A stretch of DNA of 64,000 bases, from the NCBI GenBank assembly GCA_012934845.2, contig WNNJ02001743.1, positions 34,201-98,200 on the forward strand. The letters are read 5' to 3'. Shown here piece after piece: positions 1 through 12,952 of this stretch. Numbering within the stretch: the stretch's first letter is position 1; each line of letters opens with the position of its first letter. This DNA comes from Pomphorhynchus laevis. Its lineage: Eukaryota; Acanthocephala; Palaeacanthocephala; Echinorhynchida; Pomphorhynchidae. A program made the translations under genes and the position numbers. The notes under the pieces are model-generated. The model was not told the DNA's origin and searched no databases. It saw nothing but the letters and a program-made list of their open reading frames with translations.

Positions 1-708
1 TATTTGCTCTGTTTAATTTGCTCGTTAAATTTGCACTTTTTAATTTGCTCTGTTTTTTTGCTCTGTTTGATTTGCTCTGTTTAATTTGCTCTGTTTTATT
101 TGCTCTGTCTAATTTGCTCTGTTTAATTTGATCTGTTAAATTTGCTCTGTTTTATTTCCTCTGTTTAATTTGCTCTGTTTAATTTGCTCTGTTTTATTTG
201 CTCTGTTTAATTTGCTTTGTTTAATTTGCTCTGTTTATTTGCTCTGTCTAATTTTCTCTGTTCAATTTGCTCTGAATATGTTGCTCTGTTTTATTTGCTC
301 TTTTTTTTGCTCTGCTTATTTGCTCTGTTTTATTTAAAAAATTTGCCCTGTTTTATTAAATAATTTGCTCTGTTTAATTTACTATATTTAATTTGCTCGT
401 TTTAATTTGCTCTGTTTAGTTAGCTCTGTTTTATTCTTTCTATTTAATTTGCTCTGATTAATTTGCTTTGTTTAATTTCCTCTGTTTAATTTGCACTCTT
501 TAATTTGCTCTGATTAATTTGCTCTGTTTAATTTGCTCTGTTTAATTTGATCTGTATTATTTGCTCTGTCTAATTTGCTCTGTTTAGTTTGCTCTGTTTA
601 ATTTGCTCTGTTTAATTTGCTCTGTTTAATTTGCTCTGTTTAATTAGCGCTATTTTATTTGCTCTGTTAAATTTGCTCTGTTTAATTGGATCTGTTTAAT
701 TTGCTTAG
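1..708. repeat. Duplicated minisatellite block, copy 1
   Basis: This stretch reproduces 11,797-12,504 at an offset of about 11,796 bp, with the same order of variant units: GCTCGTTAAATTTGCAC near the start, then the TTTAAAAAATTTGCCCTG variant, then the GCGCTATTTT variant. Beyond about 708 the two copies diverge. Copy 2 runs into a diverged segment at 12,510, whereas this copy joins a different block. Confidence 0.75.
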
Positions 709-1829
709 TTTATTTGCTTTGTTTTATTTGCTCTGTTCAAATTGCTCTGTTTATTTGCACTGTTGAATTTGCTCTAAATATGTTGCTCTGTTCAATTTGC
801 TCTATTAAACAAGCTCTGGTTATCTGCTCTGTTTTATTTGCTCTGTTTAATTTGCTCTGAATAATTTGCTCTGTTTAATTTGCTTTATTTAATTTGCTTG
901 TTTAATTTGCACTATTTAATTTGCTTTATTTTATTTGCTCTGCCTTATTTGCTATGTTTAATTTAATCGGTTTTTTATTTGCTCTGTTTAATTTGCTCTG
1001 TTTAATTTGCTCTGTTTAATTTGCTCTGTTTAATTTGCTCTGTTTAATTTGCTCTGTTTAATTTGCTCTGTTTAATTTGCTCTGTTTAATTTGCTCTGTT
1101 AATTTGCTCTGTTTAATTTGCACTGTTTAATTTGCTCTGTTCAATTTGCTCTGTTTTATTTGCTCTGTTTAATTTGCTTTGTTTAATTTGATCTGTATTA
1201 TTTGCTCTGTTTTATTTGCTATGTTTAATTGTCTCTGTTTAATTTGCTCAGAATAATTCGCCCTGTTTTATTTGCTCTAATTAATTTGCTCGGTTTAATT
1301 TGCTCTGTTAAATTTGCTCGCTCTGTAAAATTTGCTCTGAATATGTTGCTCTGTTCAATTTGCTCTTTTTTTGCTCTGTTTATTTGCTCTGTTTTATTTG
1401 CTCTGTTTAATGTGCTCTGAATAATTTGCTCTGTTTAATTTACTATATTCAATTTGCTCGTTTTAATTTGCTCTGTTTAGTTAGCTCTGTTTGATTCTTT
1501 CTATTATATTTGCTCTGATTAATTTGCTCGTTGTGTTTTCTCTTTTTAGATTGCTCTGTTTAATTTGTTTCGTTCAATTTGCTCTGTATAATTTTTCTTG
1601 TTTAATTTGTTCTGTTTAATTTGCTCTGTTCAATTTGGTCTGATTAATATTCTTTGTTTAATTTGCTCTTTTTAATTTGCTCTGTTTTATTTCCTCTGTT
1701 TAATTTGCTCTGTTTAATTTGCTCCGTTAAATTTGCTCTGTTAAATTAGCGCTATTTAATTTGCTCTGTTAAATTTGCTCTGTTTAATTAGCTCCGTTGT
1801 ATTTGCTTTGTTAAATTTGCTGTTAAATT

Positions 1830-2260
1830 TGCTGTTTTTTTTTGCTCTGTTTTTTGCTCTTTTTTATTTTCTCTCTTTATAACGCTATGTTTCATTTTGT
1901 TGTGTTTCGTAATAATTTTTATATGCTCTTTTTAATTAAGCTCCGATTTATTTGCTTTGTTAAATTTGATCATTTTCATTTTCTGTCTACTGTGCTCTTT
2001 ATAATGCGCTCTGTTAAACTTTATTTTTTAAATTTACTGTGCTTTTTTACCTCGTAATTTTTGACCGTTTTATTTGATCGTAATATCGGCTCTATAAAAT
2101 TTGTTCGGATAAATTTTAAACTGATATTTTTGCTTTGTATAGTTGGCTCTTGGTAATGTGCACTCTATAATTTGCAGATTAATTTTGTATGTTTAGATTG
2201 CACCTTGATTTGATGTGTTTAATAAGCTAATTGAAAGTTGCGATGTTGTATTTTATCTGT
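1830..2260. repeat. Diverged anchor segment, copy 1
   Basis: This is a stretch where the 14-bp periodicity has largely decayed but whose sequence is shared with nine other places in the window. Landmarks in order are TTGTGTTTCGTAATAATT, TTTTCATTTTCTGTCTACTG, TTTTTGACCG, ATTTGTTCGGATAAATTTTA, ATTGCACCTTGATTTGATG and GAAAGTTGCGATGTTG. This copy shares a subtype with the copies at 16,630 and 21,345 (ACCTCG before the TTTTTGACCG landmark and a shortened GATCGTAATATCGG). Confidence 0.85.
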
Positions 2261-5200
2261 TTAATTTGCTCTAATTAAGTTGCTCTATAGAATTTAAGCT
2301 GTTGACTTTTCTCTTTTTAATTTTTCTGTTAAGTAAGCTCTTTTTATTAAGCTCTGTTTTATTTTACTTTGTTTAATTTGCTTTGTTTTCTTTGCTCCGT
2401 TTAAGTTGCTCTGTTTATTTGGCTCTGTTTAATTTGCTTTGTAAGAATTGCTCTGTATAATTTGCTCTGTATAATTTGCTCCCTTTAGTTTGCTCTGTTT
2501 ATTTTGCTCTGTTTAATTTGTTCTGTCTAATTTGCTCTGTTTAATTTGCTCTGTTTAATTTGCTCTGTTTAATTTGCTCTGTTTAATTTGTTCTGTTTGA
2601 TTTGATTTGTTTAATTTCTCTGTATTTTTTGCTCTTTTTAATTTGCTCTGTTTAATTCGATATGTTTAATTTGCTCTGTTTAATTTGCTCTGTTAAATTT
2701 GCTCTGATTAATTTGCTAAGTATAATTTGCTTTATTTAATTTGCTCTGTTTAATTTGCTCTGTTTAATTTGCTCTGTTGTATTTGATATGTTTAATTTGC
2801 TCTGTTTAATTTGCTCTATTTTATTTGCTTTGTTTTATTTGCTCTTATAAATTTGCTCTGTTTAATTGCTCTGTATAATTGTGCTAAGTGTATTTTGATC
2901 TGTATTCTTTGCTCTATTTAGTTTGCTCTGTTTAATTTGCTCTGTTTAATTTGCTCTGTTTAATTCGATTTGTTAAATTTGCTCTGTTTAATCTGCACTG
3001 TTTAATTTGCTCTGTTTAATTTGCTCTGTTGAATTTGCTCTGTTAATTTGCTCTGTTTAATTTGCTCTGTTTAATTTGCTATGTTTAATTTGCTCTGTTT
3101 AATTTGCTCTGTTAAATTTCCTCTGTTCAATTTGCTCTTTTTAATTTGCTCTGTTTTATTTCCTCTGTTTAATATGCTCTGTTTAATTTGCTCTGTTTAA
3201 TTTGCTCTGTTTAATTTGCTCTGTTTCATTAGCGCTATTTAATTTGCTCTGTTAAATTTGCTCTGTTTAATTTGCTCTGAATATGTTGCTCTGTTCTATT
3301 TGCTCTATGTAATTTGCTCTGTGTTTTTGCTCTGTTTTATTTGCTCTGTGTTTTTGCTCTGTTTTATTTGCTCTGTTTTATTTGCTCTAAATAATTTGCT
3401 CTTATTTTGCTCTATTTAATTTGCTCGTTTAATTTGCACTATTTAATTTGCTTTTTTAATTTGCTCTGCTTTATTTGCTCTGTTTAATTTTCTCAATTTT
3501 TTTTTGCTTTGTTTAATTTGCTCTGTTTAATTTGCTCTGTTTAATTGGCTCTGTTTAATTTGCTCTGTATTATTTGCTCTGTTTTATTTGCCGTGTTAAT
3601 TTGCTCTGTTTAATTTGCTCTGTTCAATTTGCTCTTAATTTGCTTTGTTTAATTTGCTCTAAATATGTTGCTCTGTTCAATTTGCTCTATTTAATTTGCG
3701 CTGTTTATTTGCTCTGTTTTATTTGCTTTGTTTAATTTGCTCTAAATAATTGTCTATGTTTTATTTGCTTTTTTAAATTTGCTCGTTTAATTTGCACTGT
3801 TTAATTTGCTTTATTATATTTGCTCCACTTAATTTGCTCTGTTTAATTTGATCAGTTTTTTTATTTGCTCTGTTTAATTTGCTAAGTGATATTTGATCTG
3901 TTTAATTTGCTCCGTTTAATTTGCTATGTATAATTTAATCTGTAGTTTTTGCTCTGTATTATTTGCTCTGTATTATTTGCTCTGTTTAATTTGCTCTGTT
4001 TCATTGGCTCTGAATAATTTGCCCTGGTGTATTTGCTCTGATTAATTTGCTCGGTTTAATTTGCTCTGTTTAATTTGCTCGTTAAATTTGCACAATTAAA
4101 TGTGCTCTGTATTATTTCTCTGTATTATTTGCTCTGTATTATTTGCTCTGTTTAATTTGCTCTGTTTAATTTGCTCTGTCTAATTTGCTCTGTTTAATTT
4201 GATCTGTTTAATTTGCTCTGTTTTATTTCCTCTGTTTAATTTGCTCTGTTTAATTTGCTCTGTTTAATTTGCTCTGTTTAATTTGCTCTCTTTAATTTGC
4301 TTTGTTTAATTTGCTCTGTTTATTTGCTCTGTATTATTTTCTCTGTTCAATTTGCTCTGAATATGTTGCTCTGTTTTATTTGCTCTTTTTTTTGCTCTGC
4401 TTATTTGCTCTGTTTTATTAAAAAAATTTGCGCTGTTTTATTTAAATAATTTGCTCTGTTTAATTTACTTTATTTAATTTGCTCGTTTTAATTTGCTCTG
4501 TTTTGTTAGCTCTGTTTTATTCTTATTATTTAATTTGCTCTGATTTATTTGCTCTGTTTAATTTCCTCTGTTTAATTTGCACTCTTTACTTTGCTCTGTT
4601 CAATTTGCTCTGTTTAATTTGCTCTGTTTAATTTGATCTGTATTATTTGCTCTGTAATATTTGCTCTGTTTAATTTGATCTGTTTTATTTGCTCTGAATA
4701 ATTTGCCCTGTTATATTTGCTCTGATTAATTTGCTCGGTTTTATTTGCTCGGTTTAATTTGCTCTGTTTAATTTGCTCGTTTTATTTGCTCTATTTAATT
4801 TGCTCTTTTTTTTTGCTCGGTTGATTTGCTTTGTTTAATTTGCTCTGTCTAATTTGCTCTGTTAAATTTGCTCTGTTAAATTTGCTCTGTTTTATTTGCT
4901 CTGTTTAATTTGCTCTGATTAATTTGCTCTGTTCAATTTGCTCTGTTTATTTGCTCTGTTTAATTTGCTCTGTTCAATTTGCTCTGAATATGTTGTTCTG
5001 TTCAATTTGCTCTGTATAATTGTGCTAAGTGTTTTTTGCTCTGTATTCTTTGCTCTATTTAGTTTTCTCTGTTTAATTTGCTCTGTTTAATTTGCTCTGT
5101 TTAATTCGATTTGTTAAATTTGCTCTGTTTAATCTGCTAAGTTTAATTTGCACTGTTTAATTTGCTCTGTTTAATTTGCTCTGTTTATTTGCTCTGTTTA

Positions 5201-5689
5201 ATTTGCTCTGTTTAATTTGCTCTGAATATGTTGTTCTGTTCAATTTGCTCTGTATAATTGTGCTAAGTGTTTTTTGCTCTGTATTTTTTGCTCTATTTAG
5301 TTTGCTCTGTTTAATTTGCTCTGTTTAATTTGCTCTGTTTAATTCGATTTGTTAAATTTGCTCTGTTTAATCTGCTAAGTTTAATTTGCACTGTTTAATT
5401 TGCTCTGTTTATTTTGCTCTGTTAAATTTGCTCTGTTAATTTGCTCTGTTTTATTTGCTCTGTTTAATTTGCTATGTTTAATTTGCTCTGTTTAATTTGC
5501 TCTGTTTAATTTGATCTGTATTATTTGCTCTGTCTAATTTGCTCTGTTTAATTTGCTCTGTTTAATTTGCTCTGTTTAATTTGCTCTGTTTAATTTGCTC
5601 TGTTTAATTAGCGCTATTTAATTTGCTCTGTTAAATTTGCTCTGTTTAATTGGATCTGTTTAATTTGCTTTGTTTTATTTGTTGTTAAA

Positions 5690-6122
5690 TTTTCTGTTTT
5701 TTTTTCGCTCTGTTATTTGCACTTTTTTATTTTCTTTCTTTATTTCGCTTTGTTTTATTTTGTTGTGTTTCGTAATAATTTTTATATGCTCTTTTTAATA
5801 AAGCTCCGATTTATTGGCTCTGTTAAATTTGTTCATTTTCATTTTCTGTCTACTGTGCTCTTTATAATGTGCTCTGTTCAACTTTATTTTTTAAATTTAC
5901 TGTGCCTTGTTACCTCCTAATTTTTGACCGTTTTATTTGATCGTGAATATCTGCTCTATAAAATTTGTTCGGATAAATTTTAAACTGATATATTTGCTTT
6001 GTATAATTGGCTATCGGTAATGTGCACTCTATAATTTGCAGTTTAATTTTGTATGTTAAGATTGCACCTTGATTTGATGTGTTTAATAAGCTAATTGAAA
6101 GTTGCGATGTTGTATTTTATCT
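5690..6122. repeat. Diverged anchor segment, copy 2
   Basis: It has the same landmarks in the same order as the other anchor copies. Its closest relative is the copy at 26,880, with shared ATTGGCTATCGG and AATAAAGCTCCG variants. That agrees with the larger block 711-6,513 being the paralogue of 20,262-27,703. It lies about 3.86 kb after copy 1. Confidence 0.85.
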
Positions 6123-9100
6123 GTTTAATTTGCTCTGTTTTATTTGCTCTAATTAAGTTGCGCTATTGAATTTAAGCTGTTTGCTTTTCTTTTAAATTTG
6201 CTCTGTTTGATTAGCTCTTTTTATAAAGCTCTGTTTTGTTTTATTTGTTTAATTTGCTTTGTTTTCTTTGCTCTGTTTAAGTTGCTCTGTAATATTTGCT
6301 CTGTTCAATTTGCTCTGTTTAATTTGCTCTGTTTAATTTGCTTTGTTAAATTTGCTCTTTAATTCGCTCCGTTTAATTTGCTCTGTGTAATTTGCTCTGT
6401 TAAATTTGCTCTTTAATTAGCACTGCTTAATTTGCTCTGTTTAATTTGCTGTGTTTATTTGCTCTGTTTAATTTGCTCTGTTCAATTTGCTCGTTAATTT
6501 GCTCTGTTCAATTTGCTCTGTTTAATTAGATCTGTATTATTTGCTCTGTTTTATTTGCACTGTTTAATTTGCTCTGTTTAATTTGCTCTGTTAAATTTGC
6601 TCTTTAATTCGCTCTGTTTAATTTGCTCTGTGTAATTTGCTCTGTTTAATTCGCTTTGTTTAATTTGCTCTGTTTAATTTGCTCTGTTTTATTTGCTCTA
6701 TTTAATTTGCTCTGTATTATTTGCACTGTTCAATTTGCTCTGTTTAATTTGCTCTGTATAATTTGCTCTGTATAATTTGCTCTCTTTAGTTTGCTCTGTC
6801 AAATTTGCTCTGTTTAATTTGCTCTGTTTAATTTGCTCTGTTTAATTTGCTTGGTTTGATTTGATTTGTTAAATTTCTCTGTATTATTTGCTCTGTTTTT
6901 TTGCTCTGTATATTTGCTCTGTTTTATCTGCTCTGTTTAATTTGCTCTGTTTAATTTGCTCTGTTTAATTAGCTCTGTTAAATTTGCTCTGTTTAATTTG
7001 CTCTGTATAATTTGCTCTGTTTAATTTGCTCTGTTTAATTTGCTCTGTTTGATTTTCTCTGTTAAATTTGATATAGTTAATTTGCTCTGTTTAGTTGTCT
7101 CTGTTTAATTTGCTCTGTTTTATTTGCTCTGTTTAAATCGATTTGTTATATTTGCTCTGTTAAATCTGCTAAGTTTAATTTGCACTGTATAATTTGCTCT
7201 GTTTAATTTGCTTTGTTTAATTTGCTCTGTTTAATTTGCTTTGTTTTTATTGCTCTGTTTTATTTGCTTTGTTTAAATTGCTCTGTTTAATTCGCTCTGT
7301 TTAATTTGCTCTGTTTAATTTGCTCTGTTTAATTGGCTCTGTTTAATTTGCTCTGTATTATTTGCTCTGTTTTATTTGCCCTGTTAATTCGCTCTGTTTA
7401 ATTTGCTCTGTTCAATTTGCTCTGTTCAATTTGCTCTGTTAATTTGCTTTGTTCAATTTGCTCTGAATATGTTGCTCTGTTAAATTTGCTCTATTTTTTT
7501 GCTCTGTTTATTTGCTCTGTTTTATTTGCATTGTTTAATTTGCTCTAAATAATTGTCTCTGTTATATTTGCTTTTTTAAATTTGCTCGTTTTATTTGCAC
7601 TGTTTAATTTGCTTTATTATATTTGCTCCGCTTAATTTGCTCTGTTTAATTTGATCAGTTTTTTTTTTGCTTTGTTTAATTTGCTAAGTTTAATTTGATC
7701 TGTTTAATTTGCTTCGTTTAATTTGCTATGTATAATTTAATCTGTAGTTTTTGCTCTGTATTATTTGCTCTGTATTATTTGCTCTGTATTATTTGCTCTG
7801 TTTAATTTGCTCTGTTTAATTTGCTCTGTCTAATTTGCTCTGTTTAATTTGATCTGTTTAATTTGCTCTGTTTTATTTCCTCTGTTTAATTTGCTCTGTT
7901 TAATTTGCTCTGTTTAATTTGCTCTGTTTAATTTGCTCTGTTTAATTTGCTCTGTTTAATTTGCTCTGTTTTATTTGCTCTCTTTAATTTGCTTTGTTTA
8001 ATTTGCTCTGTTTATTTGCTCTGTATTATTTTCTCTGTTCAATTTGCTCTGAATATGTTACTCTGTTTTATTTGCTCTTTATTTTGCTCTGCTTATTTGC
8101 TCTGTTTTATTTAAAAAATTTGCCCTGTTTTATTTAAATAATTTGCTCTGTTTTATTTACTATATTTAATTTGCTCGTTTTAATTTGCTCTGTTTAGTTA
8201 GCTCTGTTTTATTCTTATTATTAAATTTGCTCTGATTAATTTGCTCTGTTTAATTTCCTCTGTTTAATTTGCACTCTTTAATTCGCTCTGTTTAATTTGC
8301 TCTGTTTAATTTGCTCTGTTTAATTTGATCTGTATTATTTGCTCTGTAATATTTGCTCTGTTTAATTTGATCTGTTTTATTTGCTCTGAATAATTTGCCC
8401 TGTTATATTTGCTCTGATTAAATTGCTCGGTTTTATTTGCTCGGTTTAATTTGCTCGGTTTAATTTGCTCTGTTTAATTTGCTCGTTTTATTTGCTCTAT
8501 TTAATTTGCTCTGTTTTTTTCGCTCGGTTTGATTTGCTTTGTTTAATTTGCTCTGTCTTATTTGCTCTGTTAAATTTGCTCTGTTAAATTTGCTCTGTTT
8601 TATTTGCTCTGTTTAATTTGATCTGGATTATTTGCTCTGTATTATTTGCACTGTTTAATTTGCTCTGTTTTATTTGCTCTGAATAATTTGCCCTGTTATA
8701 TTTACTCTTATTAATTTGCTCGGTTTAATTTGCTCGGTTTAATTTGCTCTGTTTAATTTTCTCGTTCTATTTGCTCTATTTAATTTGCTCTGTTTTTTTT
8801 GCTCGGTTTGAGTTGCTTTGTTTAATTTGCTCTGTCTAATTTGCTCTGTTAAATTTGCTCTGTTAAATTTGCTCTGTTTTATTTGCTCTGTTTAATTTGC
8901 TCTGATTAATTTGCTCTGTTTAATTTGCTCTGTTTATTTGCTCTGTTTAATTTGCTCTGTTCAATTTGCTCTGAATATGTTGCTCTGTTCAATTTGCTCT
9001 TTTTTTTGCTCTGTTTATTTGCTCTGTTTTATTTGCTCTGTTTAATGTGCTCTGAATAATTTGCTCTGTTTAATTTACTATATTTAATGTGCTCGTTTTA

Positions 9101-9474
9101 ATTTGCTCTGTTTAGTTAGCTCTGTTTTATTCTTTCTATTTTATTTGCTCTGATTAAATACTTTGTTTTATTCTCTCTGTTTAGATTGCTCTGTTTAATT
9201 TGCTTCGATCAATTTGCTTTGTATAATTTTTCTTGTTAAATTTGTTCTGTTAATTTGGCTCTGTTTAATTTGCTCTGATTCACATGCTTTGTTTAAATTG
9301 CTCTTTTTAATTTGCTCTGTTTTATTTCTTCAGTTTAATTTGCTCTGTTTAATTTGCTCTGTTCAATTTGCTCTATTTAATTTGCTCTGTTTAATTAGCG
9401 CTATTTTATTTGCTCTGTTTAATTTGCTCTGTTTAATTGGATCTGTTTAATTTGCTTAGTTTAATTTGCTGTTA

Positions 9475-9910
9475 AATTTTCTGTTTTTTTTTTTCGCTCT
9501 GTTATTTGCTCTTTTAATGTTCTTTCTTTATTTCGCTATGTTTCATTTTGTTGTGTTTCGTAATAATTTTTTTATGCTCTTTTTAATTAAGCTCCGATTT
9601 TTTGGCTCTGTTAAATTTGTTCATTTTCATTTTCTGTCTACTGTGCTCTTTATAATGTGCTCTGTTAAACTTTATTTTTTAAATTTACTGTGCCTTGTTA
9701 CCTACTAATTTTTGACCGTTTTATTTGATCGTGAATATCTGCTCTATAAAATTTGTTCGGATAAATTTTAAACTGATATATTTGCTTTGTATAATTGGCT
9801 CTCGGTAATGTGCACTCTATAATTTGCAGTTTAATTTTGTATGTTAAGATTGCACCTTGATTTGATGTTTTAATACGCTAATTGAAAGTTGCGATGTTGT
9901 ATTTTATCTG
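9475..9910. repeat. Diverged anchor segment, copy 3
   Basis: It has the same ordered landmarks. Individual changes include TTTTTTTATGC in place of TTTTTATATGC and loss of a G in GATGTTTTAATACGC. It lies about 3.8 kb after copy 2. The 500 bp before it (from about 8,940) resemble the approach to the copy at 14,460. Confidence 0.85.
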
Positions 9911-11796
9911 TTTAATTTGCTCTGTTTTATTTGCTCTAATTAAGTTGCGCTATTGAATTAAAGCTGTTTGCTTTTTTTTTAAATTTGCTCTGTTTGATTA
10001 GCTCTTTTTATAAAGCTCTGTTTTGTTTTATTTGTTTAATTTGCTTTGTTTACTTTGCTCTGTTTAATTTGCTCTGTTTAATTTGCTCTGTTTAATTAGA
10101 TCTGTATTATTTGCTCTGTTTTATTTGCTCTGTTTTATTTGCTCTGTTTAATTTGCTCTGTTTTATTTGCTCTGAATAATTTGCTTTGTTTAATTTGCTC
10201 TGAGTAATTTGCTCTGTTTAATTTGCTCTGTATAATTTGCTCTGTATAAATTGCTCTGTTTAATTTGCTCTATTTAATTTGCTTTGTTTATTTTGCTCAG
10301 TTTAATTTGCTTTGTTTAATTTGCTCTGTTTAATTTTGCACAGTTTAATTTGTTCTGTTTTATTTGCTTTGTTTAATTTTCTTTGTTAAATTTGCTCTGT
10401 TTAATTTGCTCTGTTTAATTTGCTCTGTTTAATTTGCTCTGTTTAATTAGATCTGTATTATTTGCTCTGTTTTATTTGCTCTGTTTTATTTGCTCTGTTT
10501 AATTTGCTCTGTTTTATTTGCTCTGAATAATTTGCTTTGTTTAATTTGCTCTGAGTAATTTGCACTGTTTAATTTGCTCTGTTTAATTTGCTCGTTTAAT
10601 TTGCTCTTTTTAATTTGCTCTGTTTTTTTGCTCTGTTTGATTTGCTCTGTTAAATTTGCTCTGTTCAATTAGCTCTGTTTTATTTGCTCTGTATAATTTG
10701 CTCTGTATAATTTGCTCTCTTTAGTTTGCTCTGTCTAATTTGCTCTGTTTAATTTGCTCTGTTTAATTTGCTCTCTTTAATTTGCCCGGTTTGATTTGAT
10801 TTGTTAAATTTCTCTGTATTATTTGCTCTGTTTATTTGCTCTGTATATTTGCTTTGTTCTATCTGCTCTGTTTAATTAGCTCTGTTTAATTTGCTCTGTT
10901 TAATTAGCTCTGTTTAATTTGCTCTGTTTATTTTGCTCTGTTTAATTTGCTCTGTTTAATTTGCTCTGTTTAATTTGCTCTGTTTGATTTTCTCTGTTAA
11001 ATTTGATATGTTTTATGTGCTCTGTTTAGTTGTCTCTGTTTAATTTGCTCTGTTTTATTTGCTCTGTTTAAATCGATTTGTTATATTTGCTCTGTTTAAT
11101 CTGCTAAGTTTAATTTGCACTGTTCAATTTGCTCTGTTTAATGTGTTCTGTTTAATTTGCTCTGTTTAATTTGCTTTGTTATATTTGCTCTGTTTAATTT
11201 GCTTTGTTTAAATTGCTCTGTTTAATTCGCTCTGTTTAATTTGCTTTGTTTAATTTGCTCTGTTTAATTTGCTCTGTTTAATTGGCTCTGTTTAATTTGC
11301 TCTGAATTATTTGCTCTGTTTAATTAGCCGTGTTAATTCGCTCTGTTTAATTTGCTCTGTTCAATTTGCTCTGTTAATTTGCTTTGTTCAATTTACTCTG
11401 AATATGTTGCTCTGTTCAATTTGCTCGATTTAATTTGCTCTGTTTATTTGCTCTGTTTTATTTGCTTTGTTTAATTTGCTCTAAATTATTGTCTCTGTTT
11501 TATTTGCTTTTTTAAATTTGCTCGTTTTATTTGCACTATTTAATTTGCTTCATTATATTTGCTCTGCTTAATTTGCTCTGTTTAATTTGATCAGTTTTTT
11601 TATTTGCTCTGTTTAATTTGCTAAGTTTAATTTGATCTGTTTAATTTGCTCTGTTTAATTTGCTCTGTTTAATTTAATTTGTATTAATTGCTCTGTATTA
11701 TTTGCTCTGTATTATTTGCTCTGTTTAATTTGCTCTGTTTCATTTGCTCTGAATAATTTGCCCTGTTATATTTGCTCTGATTAATTTGCTCGGTTT

Positions 11797-12504
11797 AATT
11801 TGCTCTGTTTAATTTGCTCGTTAAATTTGCACTTTTTAATTTGCTCTGTTTTTTTGCTCTGTTTGATTTGCTCTGTTTAATTTGCTCTGTTTAATTTGCT
11901 CTGTCTAATTTGCTCTGTTTAATTTGATCTGTTAAATTTGCTCTGTTTTATTTCCTCTGTTTAATTTGCTCTGTTTAATTTGCTCTGTTTTATTTGCTCT
12001 GTTTAATTTGCTTTGTTTAATTTGCTCTGTTTATTTGCTCTGTCTAATTTTCTCTTTTCAATTTGCTCTGAATATGTTGCTCTGTTTTATTTGCTCTTTT
12101 TTTTGCTCTGCTTATTTGCTCTGTTTTATTTAAAAAATTTGCCCTGTTTTATTAAATAATTTGCTCTGTTTAATTTACTATATTTAATTTGCTCGTTTTA
12201 ATTTGCTCTGTTTAGTTAGCTCTGTTTTATTCTTTCTATTTAATTTGCTCTGATTAATTTGCTTTGTTTAAGTTCCTCTGTTTAATTTGCACTCTTTAAT
12301 TTGCTCTGATTAATTTGCTCTGTTTAATTTGCTCTGTTTAATTTGATCTGTATTATTTGCTCTGTCTAATTTGCTCTGTTTAGTTTGCTCTGTTTAATTT
12401 GCTCTGTTTAATTTGCTCTGTTTAATTTGCTCTGTTTAATTAGCGCTATTTTATTTGCTCTGTTAAATTTGCTCTGTTTAATTGGATCTGTTTAATTTGC
12501 TTAG
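11797..12504. repeat. Duplicated minisatellite block, copy 2
   Basis: It matches 1-708 unit by unit, as described there. It leads directly into the anchor segment at 12,510. Confidence 0.75.
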
Positions 12505-12509
12505 TTTTA

Positions 12510-12952
12510 TTTGTTGTTAAATTTTCTGTTTTTTTTCTCTGTTATTTGCAATTTTTTATTTTCTTTCTTTATTTCGCTATGTTTCATTTTGTTGTGTTGC
12601 GTAATAATTTTTATATGCTCTTTTTAATTAAGCTCCGATTTATCGGCTCTGTTTAATTTGTTCATTTTCATTTTCTGTCTACTGTGCTCTTTATAATGTG
12701 CTCTGCTAAACTTTATTTTTTAAATTTACTGTGCCTTGTTACCTACTAATTTTTGACCGTTTTATTTGATCGTGAATATCTGCTCTATAAAATTTGTTCG
12801 GATAAATTTTAAAATGATATATTTGCTTTGTATAATTGGCTCTCGGTAATGTGCACTCTATAATTTGCATTTTAATTTTGTATGTTAAGATTGCACCTTG
12901 ATTTGATGTGTTTAATAAGCTAATTGAAAGTTGCGATGTTGTATTTTATCTG
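12510..12952. repeat. Diverged anchor segment, copy 4
   Basis: It has the same ordered landmarks. Private changes include TTGTGTTGCGTAATAATT and AAAATGATATATTTG. It lies about 3.05 kb after copy 3. Confidence 0.85.

Larger units (their letters stand above)
711..6513. repeat. Large minisatellite block, copy without the retroelement
   Basis: The order of variant units matches 20,262-27,703 over its length, with small indels. The first part (711 to about 3,388) also matches 15,545-18,208. The other large copy carries the Penelope-like insertion, while here the corresponding site at 5,220/5,221 is uninterrupted. The copies part at about 6,513/27,703, after GTTCAATTTGCTCTG. Confidence 0.8.

Noticed and set aside
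10486-10668. Minus-strand hydrophilic repeat peptide (EQIKQSK type) as a low-complexity protein.
   Set aside because: It is the reverse translation of the 14-bp unit, only 60 codons long, and limited by random loss of stops.
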